A DNA stretch of 6,052 nucleotides from Paracoccaceae bacterium (GTDB lineage: Bacteria; Pseudomonadota; Alphaproteobacteria; Rhodobacterales; Rhodobacteraceae): positions 1 through 6,052 of the forward strand of contig SKKS01000216.1 of NCBI GenBank assembly GCA_007123625.1. The letters run 5' to 3'. The translations under genes were made by a program, and so were the position numbers. Shown here piece by piece: positions 5,316-6,052 of the stretch (position 1 is its first letter; each line of letters starts with the position of its first letter). The notes below the pieces were generated by a model that saw only the letters and a list, made by a program, of their open reading frames with translations, was not told the DNA's origin and searched no databases.

Positions 5316-5336
5316 GCCGCAAGTTCAGACCCGCGG

Positions 5337-6052
5337 TCAGCTGCCGTCGCGCCAGCGGTTGACCATCGGATAGCGCCGGTCGAGCCAGAAGGCGCGCGTG
5401 CTCAGCCGGGTGCCGGGCGCGGACTGGAACCGCTTCCATTCCGAAATCGCGATCAGGTGCTCGATCCGTTTCACCGTCCCGCGCTCGAACCCATCCGCGA
5501 CCAGTTCGTCCACCGACGCCTCGCGGTCCACCAACCCCTCCAGGATCGCGTCCAGCACCGGATAGGGCGGCAGGCTGTCGTCGTCACGCTGGTCGGGGCG
5601 CAACTCGGCCGAGGGCGCCTTGTCAATCACCCGTTGCGGGATGACGGCGCCCGCGGCACCCTTCATCCAGTCCCGGTGGCTGGCATTGCGCCAGCGGCAG
5701 ATCTCGAACACGCGCGTCTTGTACAGGTCCTTGATCGGATTGTAGCCGCCGTTCATGTCCCCATAAATCGTGCAGTACCCCACGGCGATCTCGGACTTGT
5801 TGCCGGTGGTCAGCAGCATGGCGCCGGTCTTGTTGGCGATTGCCATCAGCAGCGTGCCGCGCAGGCGCGACTGGATGTTTTCTTCGGTCACGTCGCTGTC
5901 CAGCCCCGCGAAAAGCGGCGTCAGCGCCGCCTCTACCGCCGCGCGTGGCCCCTCGATGCCGACCTCATCCAGCGTCAGCCCCTGACGCCGCGCCAGCTCG
6001 GCCGCATCCTCCAGCGAATGCCCGGCGGTGTATTCCGAGGGCAACATCACAC
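5337..6052 (-). CDS. nadE: Glutamine-dependent NAD+ synthetase, C-terminal part (5' end outside window)
   Basis: About 238 C-terminal residues of the synthetase domain; the frame runs off the window edge. The enzyme makes NAD+ from nicotinic acid adenine dinucleotide, ATP and glutamine-derived ammonia in the cytoplasm. Conserved stretches, numbered from the GTG-encoded Val at 6050, are MLPSEYTAGHSLEDA (from 2), EENIQSRLRG (56-65), LLTTGNKSEIAVGYCTIYGD (79-98), GGYNPIKDLYKT (101-112), PQRVIDKAPSAEL (138-150) and DSLPPY (158-163). These fit the long NadE form of roughly 550 residues carrying an N-terminal nitrilase-type glutaminase. That domain and the SGGIDS P-loop would lie beyond the window, so assignment to the long form is an inference from the synthetase sequence style. 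The stop is TGA at 5339-5337. The gene converges on pheS. Confidence 0.93.
   Translation of the reverse strand, partial: VMLPSEYTAGHSLEDAAELARRQGLTLDEVGIEGPRAAVEAALTPLFAGLDSDVTEENIQSRLRGTLLMAIANKTGAMLLTTGNKSEIAVGYCTIYGDMNGGYNPIKDLYKTRVFEICRWRNASHRDWMKGAAGAVIPQRVIDKAPSAELRPDQRDDDSLPPYPVLDAILEGLVDREASVDELVADGFERGTVKRIEHLIAISEWKRFQSAPGTRLSTRAFWLDRRYPMVNRWRDGS

Larger units (their letters stand above)
5149..5336. other. Intergenic region between convergent pheS and nadE
   Basis: No gene is apparent in these 188 bases. The region holds an A/T-richer block CTTGCCGGAAATACTC (5203-5218), then a run of alternating G5/C5 blocks forming hairpins (5220-5274), and a separate GC hairpin near the nadE stop (5299-5315). 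Confidence 0.6.

Overview
The window is GC-rich (roughly two thirds G+C by eye) and carries ordinary chromosomal genes in an arrangement typical of Alphaproteobacteria, most likely Rhodobacterales/Rhodobacteraceae. The pointers are the cluster DUF4170 - WaaA-like Kdo transferase - lpxK, the style of the NlpC/P60 protein with bacterial SH3 domains, and the long glutamine-dependent type of NadE. I see no phage, transposase, CRISPR, toxin-antitoxin, rRNA or tRNA genes. This looks like core genome, not an island.

Layout. 1-756 (+) is the 3' part of an NlpC/P60 cell-wall peptidase gene. 757-1156 is a 400-bp gene-free stretch between convergent genes. It holds several strong hairpins and a 15-bp repeat present in mirror orientation near its two ends. 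1157-3823 (-) is a compact three-gene lipid A/LPS operon read leftward: a small DUF4170 protein, a WaaA-like glycosyltransferase and LpxK, the last two joined by an ATGA overlap. 3824-4062 is the divergent control region between that operon and pheS; it contains a 9-bp inverted repeat whose arms each carry an outward-facing TTGACC. 4063-5148 (+) is pheS, standing alone without pheT. 5149-5336 separates the convergent pheS and nadE genes and contains tandem G/C-block hairpins. 5337-6052 (-) is the C-terminal part of nadE, cut by the window edge.

How the genes work together. LpxK phosphorylates the lipid A disaccharide precursor at the 4' position, and a Kdo transferase normally acts on that product, so the operon couples consecutive inner-leaflet steps of LPS synthesis. 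The other genes serve peptidoglycan turnover, tRNA charging and NAD synthesis.

The most notable point is that the WaaA-like protein keeps the C-terminal GT-B nucleotide-sugar half of the family but has lost the N-terminal signature residues, including the catalytic Glu position. It also ends in an unusual low-complexity tail. It may be a diverged or non-catalytic relative and not a standard Kdo transferase. I did not find a clearly novel multi-gene system here.
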